64,000 nt of DNA from Pseudomonas sp. FP2335 (lineage in GTDB: Bacteria > Pseudomonadota > Gammaproteobacteria > Pseudomonadales > Pseudomonadaceae). The translations under genes and the position numbers were made by a program. This document shows, piece by piece, positions 8,912 to 16,902 of this stretch. A model generated the notes under the pieces. That model worked only from the letters and a program-made list of their open reading frames with translations, was not told the DNA's origin and ran no database searches. Position 1 is the first letter of the stretch. Each line of letters starts with the position of its first letter. The stretch lies in NCBI RefSeq assembly GCF_030687535.1, contig NZ_CP117437.1, positions 3,121,501-3,185,500 on the forward strand. The letters are read 5' to 3'.

Positions 8912-8947
8912 CGCGCCACGATTTGGCGCATTCGAAAACGTGGCGCG
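8912..8947. repeat. Copy A of a dispersed inverted repeat
   Basis: Nine-bp perfect arms (CGCGCCACG / CGTGGCGCG), extending to 12 of 13 with one mismatch, around an 18-base centre. It lies in the short space between the 8712-8900 gene and the gene to its right. Related copies occur at 15.8, 28.2 and 39.0 kb. Confidence 0.7.
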
Positions 8948-8949
8948 GA

Positions 8950-9294
8950 TTACTTGCCCCGGCGCTCTACTCCACCCGGAGCCTTGTCACAGTGCAGGCA
9001 GTGCTCGCAGCTCAGTGTCCGACACAGCCAGGCCTTCACCCGCTGCCAGTACGTGACCATGAAGATGTGCCGGGCGCCAGCCAGAGCCAGGGACACATGA
9101 AGCGTCAGGCCAGCACTGCTCGGGCCGAAGAAGATGTTCTGGCTGCGCGCCATGACGACAAAACCGCTGATGGCGATCGTCGAGTAGATCAGCTTCCCGA
9201 GGATGCCGTCCCTCACCTTCCCACTTAGTACGCACCAGGCAGCCCACAGCGCGATAAGTCCGCAGGCGATGGAGTTGATCAGTTCAAGATTCAT
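8950..9294 (-). CDS. Holin-like membrane protein
   Basis: 114 residues with two membrane segments (about 8-27 and 35-50) and a basic, cysteine-containing tail (CEHCLHCDK). Small size, two membrane spans and position between tail and terminase genes fit a holin or spanin-like lysis factor, but no endolysin is visible next to it. The ATG overlaps the upstream gene's stop (ATGA). Confidence 0.55.
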   Translation of the reverse strand: MNLELINSIACGLIALWAAWCVLSGKVRDGILGKLIYSTIAISGFVVMARSQNIFFGPSSAGLTLHVSLALAGARHIFMVTYWQRVKAWLCRTLSCEHCLHCDKAPGGVERRGK

Positions 9295-9629
9295 GGTGGA
9301 TTGCCTCCCCCGAACCGCTGGCGAATGAGCGCCCAGAGGTCAGCGGACTTAATGGCTCGATTGATGGCCGCCAAGAGCGAGCCGCCGAAGGCCCCCAGCA
9401 GGAAGCCGATGCCGGCGACGATCTTTGGCTCGGTCACGCCCAGGTAGGTGCTGACCATACTCGTCAGGTAGATCGAGCAGGCCATGCCGGTGATGAGAAA
9501 GATCATCCAGGCGCGCCAGTCGTTCAGGTCGTCCTTGTGCCACCAACTGGCGATCACCGCCCCAACGAGGCCCGCAATCAACAATTCGAACCTGTCGATC
9601 TTGTCGAGCAGGCGCTGTAAATACTCCAT
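9291..9629 (-). CDS. Putative phage holin
   Basis: 112 residues from ATG 9629 (MEYLQRLL), chosen because GGAG precedes it; the ATG at 9650 lacks a ribosome site. Three hydrophobic segments follow a short amphipathic N-terminus (LLIAGLVGAVIASW, WMIFLITGMACSIYL, IVAGIGFLLGAFGGSLLA), ending in a charged tail: the layout of a class I holin. It is coupled to the next small membrane gene, giving a two-gene lysis-type unit. Confidence 0.65.
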   Translation of the reverse strand: MEYLQRLLDKIDRFELLIAGLVGAVIASWWHKDDLNDWRAWMIFLITGMACSIYLTSMVSTYLGVTEPKIVAGIGFLLGAFGGSLLAAINRAIKSADLWALIRQRFGGGNPP

Positions 9630-9665
9630 GCGCTCGACTCCGTGGGGCATGTTTGAAGGGAATGG

Positions 9666-10412
9666 TTATCGCGAATACTTGGGCGCCTGGGTGATCTTCA
9701 CCAGGCCGTCAGGCAGGATTTCCATGTAGGAAGCCTTCACGATGATGTCTGGATTGACGTCAGACGCTGTACCAACGCCAATGCCGAACCCCGCAGCGTA
9801 AGACTTACCGGCCTGGGAAATCTCAAGCCGGACCGACCACATATTGGTGAGCTGATCATTAGCGATCTTGGTCTTCTTGATCGAACCGTCATCGATGAAG
9901 GCCTGATCTACAAAAACCTGGCCATCCGCTACTACGAATGGCTGAGGTTGCTCGGCCTTCGTGAGGCCGCCACAGCGAAAGCGAGTGACGCCATCGATAA
10001 AGATGGTAGTCAACCCGCCCGTTTGCGTGATGCGTGTTCCAGCGACTCTTGCCCTCGCCTGCCGCGCAGCTACCTCTTCGGCAGTTTCGTGGCGCTCGTA
10101 GGTCAGCGAGGTCCGCACATCCGAACCATCACGATCAAATGAGATGTCCTCGGTCGTGAACTCAGCGCTTGCTCGGCACTCTGCTGGGACCTTCTCCAAC
10201 TCAGCTCCGATAAACGACAGGCGCTCCAGCGCGTTGGCTGGCAGATCGTATTGCGACCAAGAGCCCGCCGTTACGGTGATCAACTGAGGATCGCTTGGCA
10301 GGGTGCCGACTTGGATCTGGGCGCTGTTGATTTCGAAGTCGCCGCTGACGTGGTCGAGCTTCCAGCCGGAAACGCCCGGCACGTAGTTGCTGGATTGGAT
10401 CGTGCCGGACAT
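9666..10412 (-). CDS. Tail-tip / GpJ-like C-terminal protein
   Basis: 248 residues from ATG 10412, preceded by GAGG. The C-terminal part (MWSVRLEISQAGKSYAAGFG and the segment after it) looks like the end of lambda J-type host-specificity proteins, and the N-terminal SGWKLDHVSGDFEINS region occurs in phage tail-tip proteins. It stands alone next to the lysis genes rather than in a tail operon. It could be an accessory receptor-binding tip protein. Confidence 0.6.
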   Translation of the reverse strand: MSGTIQSSNYVPGVSGWKLDHVSGDFEINSAQIQVGTLPSDPQLITVTAGSWSQYDLPANALERLSFIGAELEKVPAECRASAEFTTEDISFDRDGSDVRTSLTYERHETAEEVAARQARARVAGTRITQTGGLTTIFIDGVTRFRCGGLTKAEQPQPFVVADGQVFVDQAFIDDGSIKKTKIANDQLTNMWSVRLEISQAGKSYAAGFGIGVGTASDVNPDIIVKASYMEILPDGLVKITQAPKYSR

Positions 10413-10422
10413 TTTCTGAGCC

Positions 10423-10614
10423 TCATAACGAGAAAAGCCCCAGCGAATGCTGAGGCCCTGAATAGGTGCGCGTGTCTTCCCACGCTGCCAGCCAAAGACC
10501 TTCCCAGCGTCGACGCCCAAATGCATCGATCTCGCTGATCTGGTATCGCGCCACTCTGGAAGTCAGGTGTGAACAGAGCGCGTGGGCTGCCGGTGTTTTT
10601 CCGTAGCGCTGCAC
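10423..10614 (-). CDS. Possible small phage protein (weak)
   Basis: A 63-codon frame from a GTG, ending ten bases before the tail-tip gene. The frame stays open for some distance upstream without a start codon, so it may be the tail of a decayed gene. The segment ARYQISEIDAFGRRRWEG has protein-like composition. I see no good ribosome site. Confidence 0.25.
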   Translation of the reverse strand: MQRYGKTPAAHALCSHLTSRVARYQISEIDAFGRRRWEGLWLAAWEDTRTYSGPQHSLGLFSL

Positions 10615-10721
10615 TACCGGCTTATCAGCGTCCAGGCCTTCCGTGAGGCTGCCCTGGCTGCAGTGAAACTGGCTACATCTGGGAAAGAATCCACTTGGGT
10701 AGCTGCTTTCCTCGGAGGTAC

Positions 10722-10754
10722 AAAAAAGCCCGGCGCGTATGTCCGGGCTTTTTC
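10722..10754. terminator. Bidirectional terminator
   Basis: GCCCGG/CCGGGC stem with A-run before and T-run after, so it can stop transcription from both sides. It follows the 10773-11075 gene on the minus strand. The 100 bases between it and 10,614 show nothing else. Confidence 0.75.
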
Positions 10755-10772
10755 TGTTGCTTCCAGGCGTAT

Positions 10773-11075
10773 TCAGCAGGGGGTCAGACCGACGCCATCA
10801 GGGGCAGGCTTGGCCGAAGCCATCACGAAGTGGTTGCTGGATGCGCGCAGGTTGGAAGCGAGACCTTCATCGGTCGACTGGCTACCCGATCGCCACATTG
10901 CCAGGGTCAGTTCCAGTCGCTGCATGGCAACGCCTTGCGGCTCGCTCAGGCCGTACGCGGACAAGTACGCAGTGCGATAGGCGCTGGAGATTGGCTCGGC
11001 GAATGCCGACAGTGAGAAACAGGACAGGCAGGCAGCAAGCGCCAAGCCCAGGTAAGCGGACATTCGCTTCATCAT
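10773..11075 (-). CDS. Small exported protein
   Basis: 100 residues with a clear Sec signal peptide (hydrophobic LGLALAACLSCFSLSAFA, cleavage probably after the AFA at about residue 26). The mature part is short and soluble; no family is recognised. The ribosome site AAAGGA is well placed for either of two adjacent ATGs. It is framed by terminators on both sides, so it may be another cargo gene. Confidence 0.65.
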   Translation of the reverse strand: MMKRMSAYLGLALAACLSCFSLSAFAEPISSAYRTAYLSAYGLSEPQGVAMQRLELTLAMWRSGSQSTDEGLASNLRASSNHFVMASAKPAPDGVGLTPC

Positions 11076-11108
11076 TCGGCATTCCTTTCGGTGGGTTTCT
11101 TAGGGCAA

Positions 11109-11141
11109 TAAAAAACCCGGCTCGGTGGCCGGGTTCTTTTT
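11109..11141 (-). terminator. Rho-independent terminator after the NinG operon
   Basis: Minus-strand stem ACCCGGC/GCCGGGT followed by six T, downstream of the 11214-11885 gene. It would end the replication and nin-like operon unless antitermination occurs. Confidence 0.75.
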
Positions 11142-11213
11142 AGTCAGTCCTACACGCGCAGGAATGACAGGATGGGCACATAATCGGCGAACCGGCAGGC
11201 CCTGTCAAGGCCC

Positions 11214-11885
11214 TCATGCGGCATCCTGGTCATCGAAGAAGACGCCCTCCTTGGTCAGGATCTCGCCAGCTTCGAGAAGTGCCTCATTGACCAGCTTATC
11301 CAGTCCCTTGAAGATCTTCCGGCGCCAGTCCCGCCGGGTGCGCTCCGGTGTGCCGTCCATATCCCAGGTGTTCATGTCGTAGTTGTGGGCCGGCAGGATG
11401 ATCACCCCTTCGCACGGAGCCTCCTGGCGCTGCTTCAGCTTGGCGTTGATGGCCTTCTGAGCCTTCGCCACCGCCGCCTTCCTCCAGGCGGGAGCATCAT
11501 CATCAATCTCTAGCGACACCTTCCCGGCGGGCGCACGCTCAGCGCCGCCAAGTTGTGGGTAGGCCCAGGCTGTGACTGCCTTGGTCAGAAACAGGCGCGG
11601 CGCCGACGAGGACACGTGCGAAACGATCAGCCCAATAGCTCCAACCTTCGAGGCCATGTGCGTCGAGTAGCATGCGTTTAAGGCCATCCAATGTTTCGGC
11701 GCAAGGCAAGAGTGAAGCCGACCAAACACCCAGCAATCAGTGAGGAAGGCCGCCTCCTTACCCACGATCTCGCCCTTCAGCTTGTTGGCTTGGACCTTTG
11801 GCGTGTAATCGCAACCTCCAGCGCTGTTGATCGTCTCGGACGCCAACGCACGGATCACTGCGGAAATAACGTCTCGATAGATCAT
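11214..11885 (-). CDS. Phage protein in the Q-antiterminator position
   Basis: 223 residues. It follows NinG with an ATGA overlap and is the last gene before a terminator and the late genes, which is where lambda-type Q lies. A Cys/His-rich region at about 50-85 (CWVFGRLHSC, CYSTH) could bind zinc, and the C-terminal RRDWRRKIFKGLDKL is basic. A Q-like antiterminator is therefore plausible, but I do not recognise the family. Confidence 0.5.
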   Translation of the reverse strand: MIYRDVISAVIRALASETINSAGGCDYTPKVQANKLKGEIVGKEAAFLTDCWVFGRLHSCLAPKHWMALNACYSTHMASKVGAIGLIVSHVSSSAPRLFLTKAVTAWAYPQLGGAERAPAGKVSLEIDDDAPAWRKAAVAKAQKAINAKLKQRQEAPCEGVIILPAHNYDMNTWDMDGTPERTRRDWRRKIFKGLDKLVNEALLEAGEILTKEGVFFDDQDAA

Positions 11886-12484
11886 GCTGCAGCCCTCTTC
11901 AGCTCTCTGGTCATTGCCCGGTATTTGGCCTTGATGGCCTTGATCTCTTCCACGGTGTACTTGCAGGCCGGGTGCAGCCCCTCCAGCCAGGCCACTTTGT
12001 CGGCGCCGATGCGCTGGACCAGGCGAATGCGGTACTCCACTGCGTTGCCGGAAAGGTTGCGGTTGCACTTCACACACTGGCGGTGGATGTTCAGCGGCTC
12101 GAAGCGCAGTTCCGGGCAGGCGCCGACGGATCGGTAATGCCCAGCATCCCAGCGGCTACCCGTCATCAGGTCGTTGTCGTTCGGCATTGAGTCGCAGCTG
12201 ATGCACGGCAGGTGCGCGTCACGCAGGCGCACGTACTCGTTCACGGCGGTCTGGGCTTCGCGCAGGTGTTCCGCCCTGCTCTTCAGCTTCTCCCTGCGGA
12301 CCTTGATCTCGGCTCGCTCGATGTCGGCAAGAGCCTTGCGGGATTTCGGCGCGTGGCGCGGCCCGTCAACGAGGGCGCACGCCGGACTGCACACCGCCTG
12401 CCCGATCCGCGCCGGGACGAATGAGGCCCTACAAGTAGCAACGCGGCACTTCTTTGGCTTGGGCTGTTTCCGCTCGATAGTCAT
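11882..12484 (-). CDS. ninG: Recombination protein NinG (Rap-like)
   Basis: 200 residues from ATG 12484, with a strong AGGAGG site. It has the NinG layout: an N-terminal zinc-binding region (KKCRVATCRASF, CSPACA), a coiled helical middle, and a C-terminal HNH-type Cys cluster (CISCD, AGHYRSVGACPELRF, HRQCVKCNRNLSGN). NinG/Rap acts on recombination intermediates with the Red/RecT pathway, which this phage encodes on its other arm. Confidence 0.88.
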   Translation of the reverse strand: MTIERKQPKPKKCRVATCRASFVPARIGQAVCSPACALVDGPRHAPKSRKALADIERAEIKVRREKLKSRAEHLREAQTAVNEYVRLRDAHLPCISCDSMPNDNDLMTGSRWDAGHYRSVGACPELRFEPLNIHRQCVKCNRNLSGNAVEYRIRLVQRIGADKVAWLEGLHPACKYTVEEIKAIKAKYRAMTRELKRAAA

Positions 12485-12783
12485 ACAGCCTCCTTGAATT
12501 TCTGCTGCTCTGGGGTGGAGTCGCCGCGAAGAGGCATCAGCTTGTATTCGCAAATTGGCCCGCGCATGACGTGGGCCTTGCGGCGCGCTTCCAGAGGCTC
12601 ACCTTCCACCTCGATCACCCAAATCTGGCTCCCAGTCGTATTGCGGTACTCAACCCCTTCCCAAAAATACACGGCTGGTGACCCGAGGCATTTGACCAAG
12701 GAAACTGTTCTTCCTACGTTCGCTTCTCGTGCGCGACGATCAACGATCAGCGCCAGGTCACCCGGCTTGAAGTTATGGCTCAT
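12481..12783 (-). CDS. Phage protein of unknown function
   Basis: 100 residues, beta-rich. The N-terminus MSHNFKPGDLALIVDRRA and a GSQIWVIEVEGEP segment suggest a small SH3/KOW-like barrel; that is an inference from pattern only. It overlaps NinG downstream and the DUF1367 gene upstream by ATGA, so it belongs to the nin-like block. Confidence 0.65.
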   Translation of the reverse strand: MSHNFKPGDLALIVDRRAREANVGRTVSLVKCLGSPAVYFWEGVEYRNTTGSQIWVIEVEGEPLEARRKAHVMRGPICEYKLMPLRGDSTPEQQKFKEAV

Positions 12784-13295
12784 GCAACCTCCTTAAACGC
12801 TTCGAACTCAGCCATCTCGGTCAGCCGCTCTTCGGTAAGGATCGGCCAGTCATGCAGCACCAGGTACGCGCAGCACTGGCGCCAGAAGTCTTGGAATGTC
12901 TCCTCTCCCATCGAGTCGTAGGAGAGGCTGCGGGGTGTCTTGCGGGTGAGCTGGCCCAGACCCGGAATGTCGAACAATTCCTGGTCGCAGTACACGCCCG
13001 ACTCCAGTTGCAGTGCCTTGATTGCGTCATGGGACTGCTTGCCTGAGAACCGATCAATGTTCTGGCTCAGCACGCGGCCCAGGCCGTGGACCAAACCATT
13101 GAACCTTGGGTTGCGCGGCTGCTTGAGGTCGGCGCGGATCTTCGCGTTCATCTTGAATTCACGCTCGCGGAGAATCGATCGGTCAGCATCGGAGGACGGC
13201 ACGAATGCGGCGACCTCCTTGCCGGTGGCTGGATCGACCAGTCGGCGCAGCACCAAGTACACGGGCATTGGGCGGGGTTTTGCTGGCTTTGTCAT
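12780..13295 (-). CDS. DUF1367 family phage protein
   Basis: 171 residues. The block FKMNAKIRADLKQPRNPRFN followed by a LVHGLGRVLSQN segment is the recognisable core of DUF1367, a family found between phage replication and ninG genes in place of NinB. A role in recombination or replication is likely but not shown. ATGA overlaps link it to both neighbours. Confidence 0.75.
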   Translation of the reverse strand: MTKPAKPRPMPVYLVLRRLVDPATGKEVAAFVPSSDADRSILREREFKMNAKIRADLKQPRNPRFNGLVHGLGRVLSQNIDRFSGKQSHDAIKALQLESGVYCDQELFDIPGLGQLTRKTPRSLSYDSMGEETFQDFWRQCCAYLVLHDWPILTEERLTEMAEFEAFKEVA

Positions 13296-14089
13296 TTCGC
13301 CGCCCTCTTCGCTTCAAGCTCCAGGGCCTGCTGGATCAGCAGCTCCCGGCGATCCGCCAACTCGTTGGCCGCTTCAATTCGTAACTCAGTTTTCCGCTCG
13401 GCGCTTGCCTTGCGCATTTCCAGCATGGAGTTCTTCACCAGCTCAAGCTTCTGGCGCAGCGCCGGCTCTGGCCGGGTAACAGCACCAGTGAGCAAACCAG
13501 CGATGGCGCGACCGTCTTCGGAAATCGGTTCAACACTCAGGTCAGCCAAGTACTTTTGGCCGTGGTCGCGGGGGATTCGCTTCAGATCCATGGCCTTGGT
13601 GACGGCCTGGATACGGCGGCTGGCGTCAAAGCCCACGGAAACATGCCAGTTGACCGGTTTCGCATCTTCGCGGGCCTGGCCCACAAACCGCTGGTAGGCG
13701 TCGATGAACGCCATGCGCGCGCCGATTTTGTCGCCAACATCGAGGACAGGTTTCGCGGCGGCCAGGGCTAACTGAATCTCGTCGGTCAGCACCACGGTTT
13801 CGAATTCGTCGTTGGTAGTCATGGCGATGGCCCAGGCCTCGTCCTTGCCGGGACGGCCGTCGGAGGACTGGACGCGTTGCAGGATGTCAGCCATTGCCAG
13901 CTTGCCCTTCACCTCGAAGCGGCAGGCCTTCAACGCAGCTTTGACGACAGGCACCGGATACGCGCAGAGATCTTCAGCCATCATCGCGGCAGTGCCTGGG
14001 TTCATCTCTTGGCCCATGGCCTCGGCCGTCGCGCAGATGGCGGCGGCCAGCCCGGCGACCTGGTGGTCATTCATCTCAGAGGTATTCAT
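13292..14089 (-). CDS. Probable phage replication accessory protein (helicase-loader candidate)
   Basis: 265 residues from ATG 14089, with an AGGTGA ribosome site; it overlaps the end of the replication initiator gene. The N-terminal part (AMMAEDLCAYPVPVVKAAL and a KLAMADILQRV segment) resembles the DnaB-loader/inhibitor domain of phage G40P-type proteins, and the C-terminus (340 bases) is a long charged helix. Gene order O-like then this one parallels lambda O-P. The loader role is inferred. Confidence 0.55.
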   Translation of the reverse strand: MNTSEMNDHQVAGLAAAICATAEAMGQEMNPGTAAMMAEDLCAYPVPVVKAALKACRFEVKGKLAMADILQRVQSSDGRPGKDEAWAIAMTTNDEFETVVLTDEIQLALAAAKPVLDVGDKIGARMAFIDAYQRFVGQAREDAKPVNWHVSVGFDASRRIQAVTKAMDLKRIPRDHGQKYLADLSVEPISEDGRAIAGLLTGAVTRPEPALRQKLELVKNSMLEMRKASAERKTELRIEAANELADRRELLIQQALELEAKRAAK

Positions 14090-15053
14090 TGCGGTCACCT
14101 GCTTGGCGTTTGGCCAGAACCATCTGGGCGGCCTGCTCCGCTGCGGAGTGGTTCGCTTCCGTCCGCTCCATCTGGCGGGCGGTCGTGCCGTTGATGCGCT
14201 GACCGGTCACCCACTGGGTGTGATAGCTCTCGGCGTTGGCCAGCAGCTCGTTGAGGCTGTGGCACTTGCGCAGCACAGCGGCGTCGCTGGTTTTCAGGAA
14301 GTGGGCGGCGACGTGGTGGGCGACATCGGCGCCCAGGCGGTCGACCAGTTGGCCCAGCTGGCCGCCGACCTTGGCGTTCCACACCGGCCAGGCGCTGTAG
14401 CGCTTGCGGTAGGCCATGGCGTAGTTCGCCCAGACCTTGAAGGTTTTGCAGGTCTGGTCTTTGGGGCCAGGCATGTCGGCGGGGATCTCAACCCGTGGAG
14501 TGTCGGTGCGATCCACCACCAGGGCCAAGGCGCGGGACTGAGCCGGCTTGCCGGTGGCGTCCTGCAAGTCCTGACTGGTGTCCTGATTTGTATCCTGATG
14601 ATTGGTATCCTGATTTGTCGGAGATTTATCCGACCCTTGCCCGGATTTTTTTCCGATCTTGATCGGAGATTTATCCGAGGTAGATCGGATTTTTTTCCGA
14701 CCCTTGTTGTTTGGTGGGGTCGGATATTTTTCCGACCCGTCCAACTTCTGGTTCCACTCGACGGCTTTCTCGGTCAGGCGGAAAAGCGTGATGTTCGACG
14801 TGCTGGAAAGCTCAATCAAGCCGGCCTCTTCCAGGGCCTTCAACATGCGGTAAGCGGTGTCGGGCTTATCGGTGAGTAGCGGTAGCTCCTCGATGATCTT
14901 GGCCTTGCTCAACGCGAAGAAGATCCCGTCATCGGTCTTGATTGGCTTGGTCCAGCTCGGGCAGCCATAGACGAAGGCGAACAGCAGGGCCTGCTGAGAA
15001 TTCAGCCCCCACTCCAGCGCCTTAACCTGATTAATCGTGACGGTGTATTGCAT
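14076..15053 (-). CDS. Phage replication initiator, lambda O-like
   Basis: 325 residues from ATG 15053 (MQYTVTINQVKALEWG). The N-terminal winged-helix domain (about 1-110; KAKIIEELPLLTDKPDTAYR) binds DNA. The middle (about 115-170) is a low-complexity Lys/Ser/Asp linker whose codons are the iterons of the origin, and the C-terminus would contact the helicase loader. Having the origin inside the initiator gene is exactly the lambda O arrangement. Confidence 0.8.
   Translation of the reverse strand: MQYTVTINQVKALEWGLNSQQALLFAFVYGCPSWTKPIKTDDGIFFALSKAKIIEELPLLTDKPDTAYRMLKALEEAGLIELSSTSNITLFRLTEKAVEWNQKLDGSEKYPTPPNNKGRKKIRSTSDKSPIKIGKKSGQGSDKSPTNQDTNHQDTNQDTSQDLQDATGKPAQSRALALVVDRTDTPRVEIPADMPGPKDQTCKTFKVWANYAMAYRKRYSAWPVWNAKVGGQLGQLVDRLGADVAHHVAAHFLKTSDAAVLRKCHSLNELLANAESYHTQWVTGQRINGTTARQMERTEANHSAAEQAAQMVLAKRQAGDRNEYL
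14618..14735. other. Prophage replication origin: five 16-bp iterons
   Basis: Five near-identical palindromic units, TCGGANNTTTNTCCGA in form, start at 14618, 14641, 14663, 14685 and 14720. Spacings are 23, 22, 22 and 35 bp, about two helical turns. Each unit is AT-rich between TCGGA and TCCGA ends. They lie inside the initiator gene. Just downstream in the gene a shorter ATCCTGATT-type direct repeat adds AT-rich sequence. Confidence 0.8.
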
Positions 15054-15054
15054 G

Positions 15055-15858
15055 TCAGGCCTTCCCGACCTTAGCGGCCAATTCAAGGAAGCGATCCACG
15101 TACCAGTGAGGCTGCGTCTCGCGGGGGCATTGAGGGCTGGTGAGGTTCTTGCCGTAGGCCATGCCCTTCTCGGTCACAGACCAGAAGTCGACCATTTCCT
15201 GCTTGGAGTTTTTGCGCTGCAGGACCTTGAGGAAGCCGTGGGCTTCAAGTGCAAGATTGAAGGCGCGTGGCGTGCTGGCAATGGAGTGATCTTTGATCAG
15301 GGCGGTGATTGCCTTGGTCGGCATCGATGAGCCGCCAGCTGCGTCAGGGGCGGCGTCCACCGCATAGCCTGGGAGGAATTTGGCATCCAAGCCGTTGTTG
15401 GTGGCGATCTGGGCGAGCATCATCACTTGGCTGGATGGCGCAGGCTTCAGCAGGCGTGTGAAGCATTCCAGGATTGCGAGCTCGCCGACGACCTTCGTGC
15501 CGTTGGCGATCACCGCTTGACGAGCTGCGGCCTGCCCTTCCAGTTCGTGCCAGCGTCGAATGACCTTCATGCGCATCGGAGCGCTGTAGCCTGTCAGTAG
15601 GCAGTCGGTATGCTCGCGATCAAGAAGATACTGCACTTGCTCACGATTACGACCGTCTAGGTAGATGTCCTCAAATCTGAGGAGATCGACTTTCAAGTCC
15701 TTGAGCATGGCTGCGATGTCACGCAGCACGTTATCGTGTCGCTTGCCGGTTACGCTAGCGATCTCGCGTGACGACATAGTCCGCGCCACGTTTTGAAATT
15801 GCGAAAAACGTGGCGCGGAAATGTTGGGGGTATTGATCGATTCGGTGTGTTGGTGCAT
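15055..15858 (-). CDS. Rha family phage regulatory protein
   Basis: 267 residues. The N-terminal domain carries the Rha signature (FQNVARTMSSREIA, TGKRHDNVLRDI, LTGYSAPMRMKVIRRWHELE). The C-terminal half (about 150-267) is a separate domain seen fused to Rha and anti-repressor proteins. Rha proteins modulate phage development and are lethal when host factors are absent in P22-type phages. The codons for SAPRF...FQNVAR form a 15-bp-arm inverted repeat. GGAG precedes the ATG. Confidence 0.8.
   Translation of the reverse strand: MHQHTESINTPNISAPRFSQFQNVARTMSSREIASVTGKRHDNVLRDIAAMLKDLKVDLLRFEDIYLDGRNREQVQYLLDREHTDCLLTGYSAPMRMKVIRRWHELEGQAAARQAVIANGTKVVGELAILECFTRLLKPAPSSQVMMLAQIATNNGLDAKFLPGYAVDAAPDAAGGSSMPTKAITALIKDHSIASTPRAFNLALEAHGFLKVLQRKNSKQEMVDFWSVTEKGMAYGKNLTSPQCPRETQPHWYVDRFLELAAKVGKA
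15780..15819. repeat. Copy B of the dispersed inverted repeat, inside the Rha gene
   Basis: Perfect 15-bp arms TCCGCGCCACGTTTT around a ten-base centre, near the 5' end of the Rha gene. It is the most symmetrical of the four copies. Confidence 0.75.
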
Positions 15859-15886
15859 GATTCGCTCCAGTTGTTTACCGCTGTAG

Positions 15887-15916
15887 AAAAAGCCGACCTC
15901 GTACGTCGGCTTTTTT
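15887..15916. terminator. Bidirectional terminator between the YdaT-like and Rha genes
   Basis: AAAAAGCCGAC/GTCGGCTTTTTT stem. It splits the leftward early transcript (Cro-like, YdaT-like) from the Rha and replication genes, so replication would depend on antitermination, as at lambda tR1, or on another promoter. Confidence 0.8.
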
Positions 15917-15927
15917 GTGCCTGGAAT

Positions 15928-16545
15928 TCAGGCGATGGATTTCAAATTCGGCCGGGCGTCCTTCATCAACTGTTCAGCCTTGCGCCCCAACTCCCCCGCC
16001 TTTGCTTCAACCTGGCGGCACTGCTTGGCGAAGGCCGGCAAGTGCGGCAGGTCTTGCTCGCACATCACTTGGTCGTCAAACACTTCGCTGCCGGTGTCGA
16101 TCACGTCGCCGAGGGCGCGGATCAGTGCACCGAAGCTCTTGTTCGCGCATTGATCGCTGGTCATCTGGCGGGCGCCGGTCAGGCCGTGGCGGCTCGCCAG
16201 CTCGTTCAGGCAGTGATCTCGGTATTCAGGCTCAAGCGCATTGACCCAAGACTCTTCCAGCCAGGACGGCATTTCCTGATCGCCAGATAGCCAGCGCTGA
16301 ACACGCTTAAGCCAGCGTCCGGTCGCCTTCACGAACTCACTCACGTCGCCGGTCAGGTCGGGCGAATTGAAATCAGGGACGACCTTCTCCTTGGCGCGAT
16401 CAGGAATCGACAGGTGCAGTTCGCGGCTCAAAGCCTGAGCGAAGTCGTCCTGGCTCAAGCTGGTGCGCGCGATCTGGTTTTGAGCATGGGCGACCAGCAC
16501 CTGATCACGGGTTTGTAAGGTGTGTCTGGAACTGGACGTTTGCAT
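15928..16545 (-). CDS. YdaT-like phage protein (cII position)
   Basis: 205 residues. The segment SEFVKATGRWLKRVQRWLSG and the helix after it resemble the core of YdaT, which in E. coli Rac follows the Cro-like YdaS and blocks cell division when expressed. Position after a YdaS-like gene supports this. A CII-type regulator is an alternative. The C-terminus (about 165-205) is a charged helix. Confidence 0.55.
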   Translation of the reverse strand: MQTSSSRHTLQTRDQVLVAHAQNQIARTSLSQDDFAQALSRELHLSIPDRAKEKVVPDFNSPDLTGDVSEFVKATGRWLKRVQRWLSGDQEMPSWLEESWVNALEPEYRDHCLNELASRHGLTGARQMTSDQCANKSFGALIRALGDVIDTGSEVFDDQVMCEQDLPHLPAFAKQCRQVEAKAGELGRKAEQLMKDARPNLKSIA

Positions 16546-16599
16546 GGGGGCTGCTCTCTTCTAATCTGGCTTCAATGGAACGGCGGAAAGGGATGTCGC

Positions 16600-16815
16600 T
16601 TAGGCGGCCATCTCGGCCCATGGAAACGACGGACAAAGGGATTCTTTTTTGAAGGCACCCCCGGTCAACGCCTCCGCTCGCTTGGCAACCACTGGAGACA
16701 TGCCGTGCTTCTCGCGAACCCAACCGGAAACGGTGCTTTGATCAACCTTGAGCTTTTCAGCCGTGACCTCCTGAGTGCCGAAGAAGGCAACGAGGTCCTT
16801 ATAAATAGTTTTCAT
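16600..16815 (-). CDS. Cro-like / YdaS-type DNA-binding protein
   Basis: 71 residues from ATG 16815, preceded by GGAGG. It has a helix-turn-helix (AEKLKVDQSTVSGWVREKHG) followed by SPVVAKRAEALTGG, the pattern of Cro/YdaS proteins. It is the first gene of the leftward early transcript, facing the repressor across the operators, and should repress repressor transcription. Confidence 0.8.
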   Translation of the reverse strand: MKTIYKDLVAFFGTQEVTAEKLKVDQSTVSGWVREKHGMSPVVAKRAEALTGGAFKKESLCPSFPWAEMAA

Positions 16816-16827
16816 GCTGCCCCTCCA

Positions 16828-16891
16828 TACGGGAATACCCATATAGTAGTTTATGGGAATACCGATTTGCAAGGATATGGGAGCACCCGTA
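16828..16891. promoter_or_regulatory. Right operator region: three repressor operators
   Basis: Three 16-bp palindromes of consensus TATGGGAATACCCATA at 16828-16843, 16852-16867 and 16876-16891. They are spaced exactly 24 bp start to start, fill the gap between the Cro-like and repressor genes, and match the two sites at 21.9 kb. Confidence 0.85.
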
Positions 16892-16895
16892 ATAC
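16843..16895. promoter_or_regulatory. Back-to-back PR and PRM promoters sharing one -35
   Basis: The palindromic hexamer TTGCAA (16867-16872) can serve as -35 in both directions. Rightward: 17-bp spacer then TAATAC (16890-16895) for the repressor. Leftward: 18-bp spacer then TACTAT (16848-16843) for the Cro-like gene. Operators overlap all elements. Confidence 0.65.
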
Positions 16896-16902
16896 TCGCG
16901 GA

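Noticed and set aside
14580..14740. Possible CRISPR array
   Set aside because: Repeats are 16 bp with 6-19 bp gaps, lie inside a coding gene and are palindromic iterons; no spacers or cas genes.
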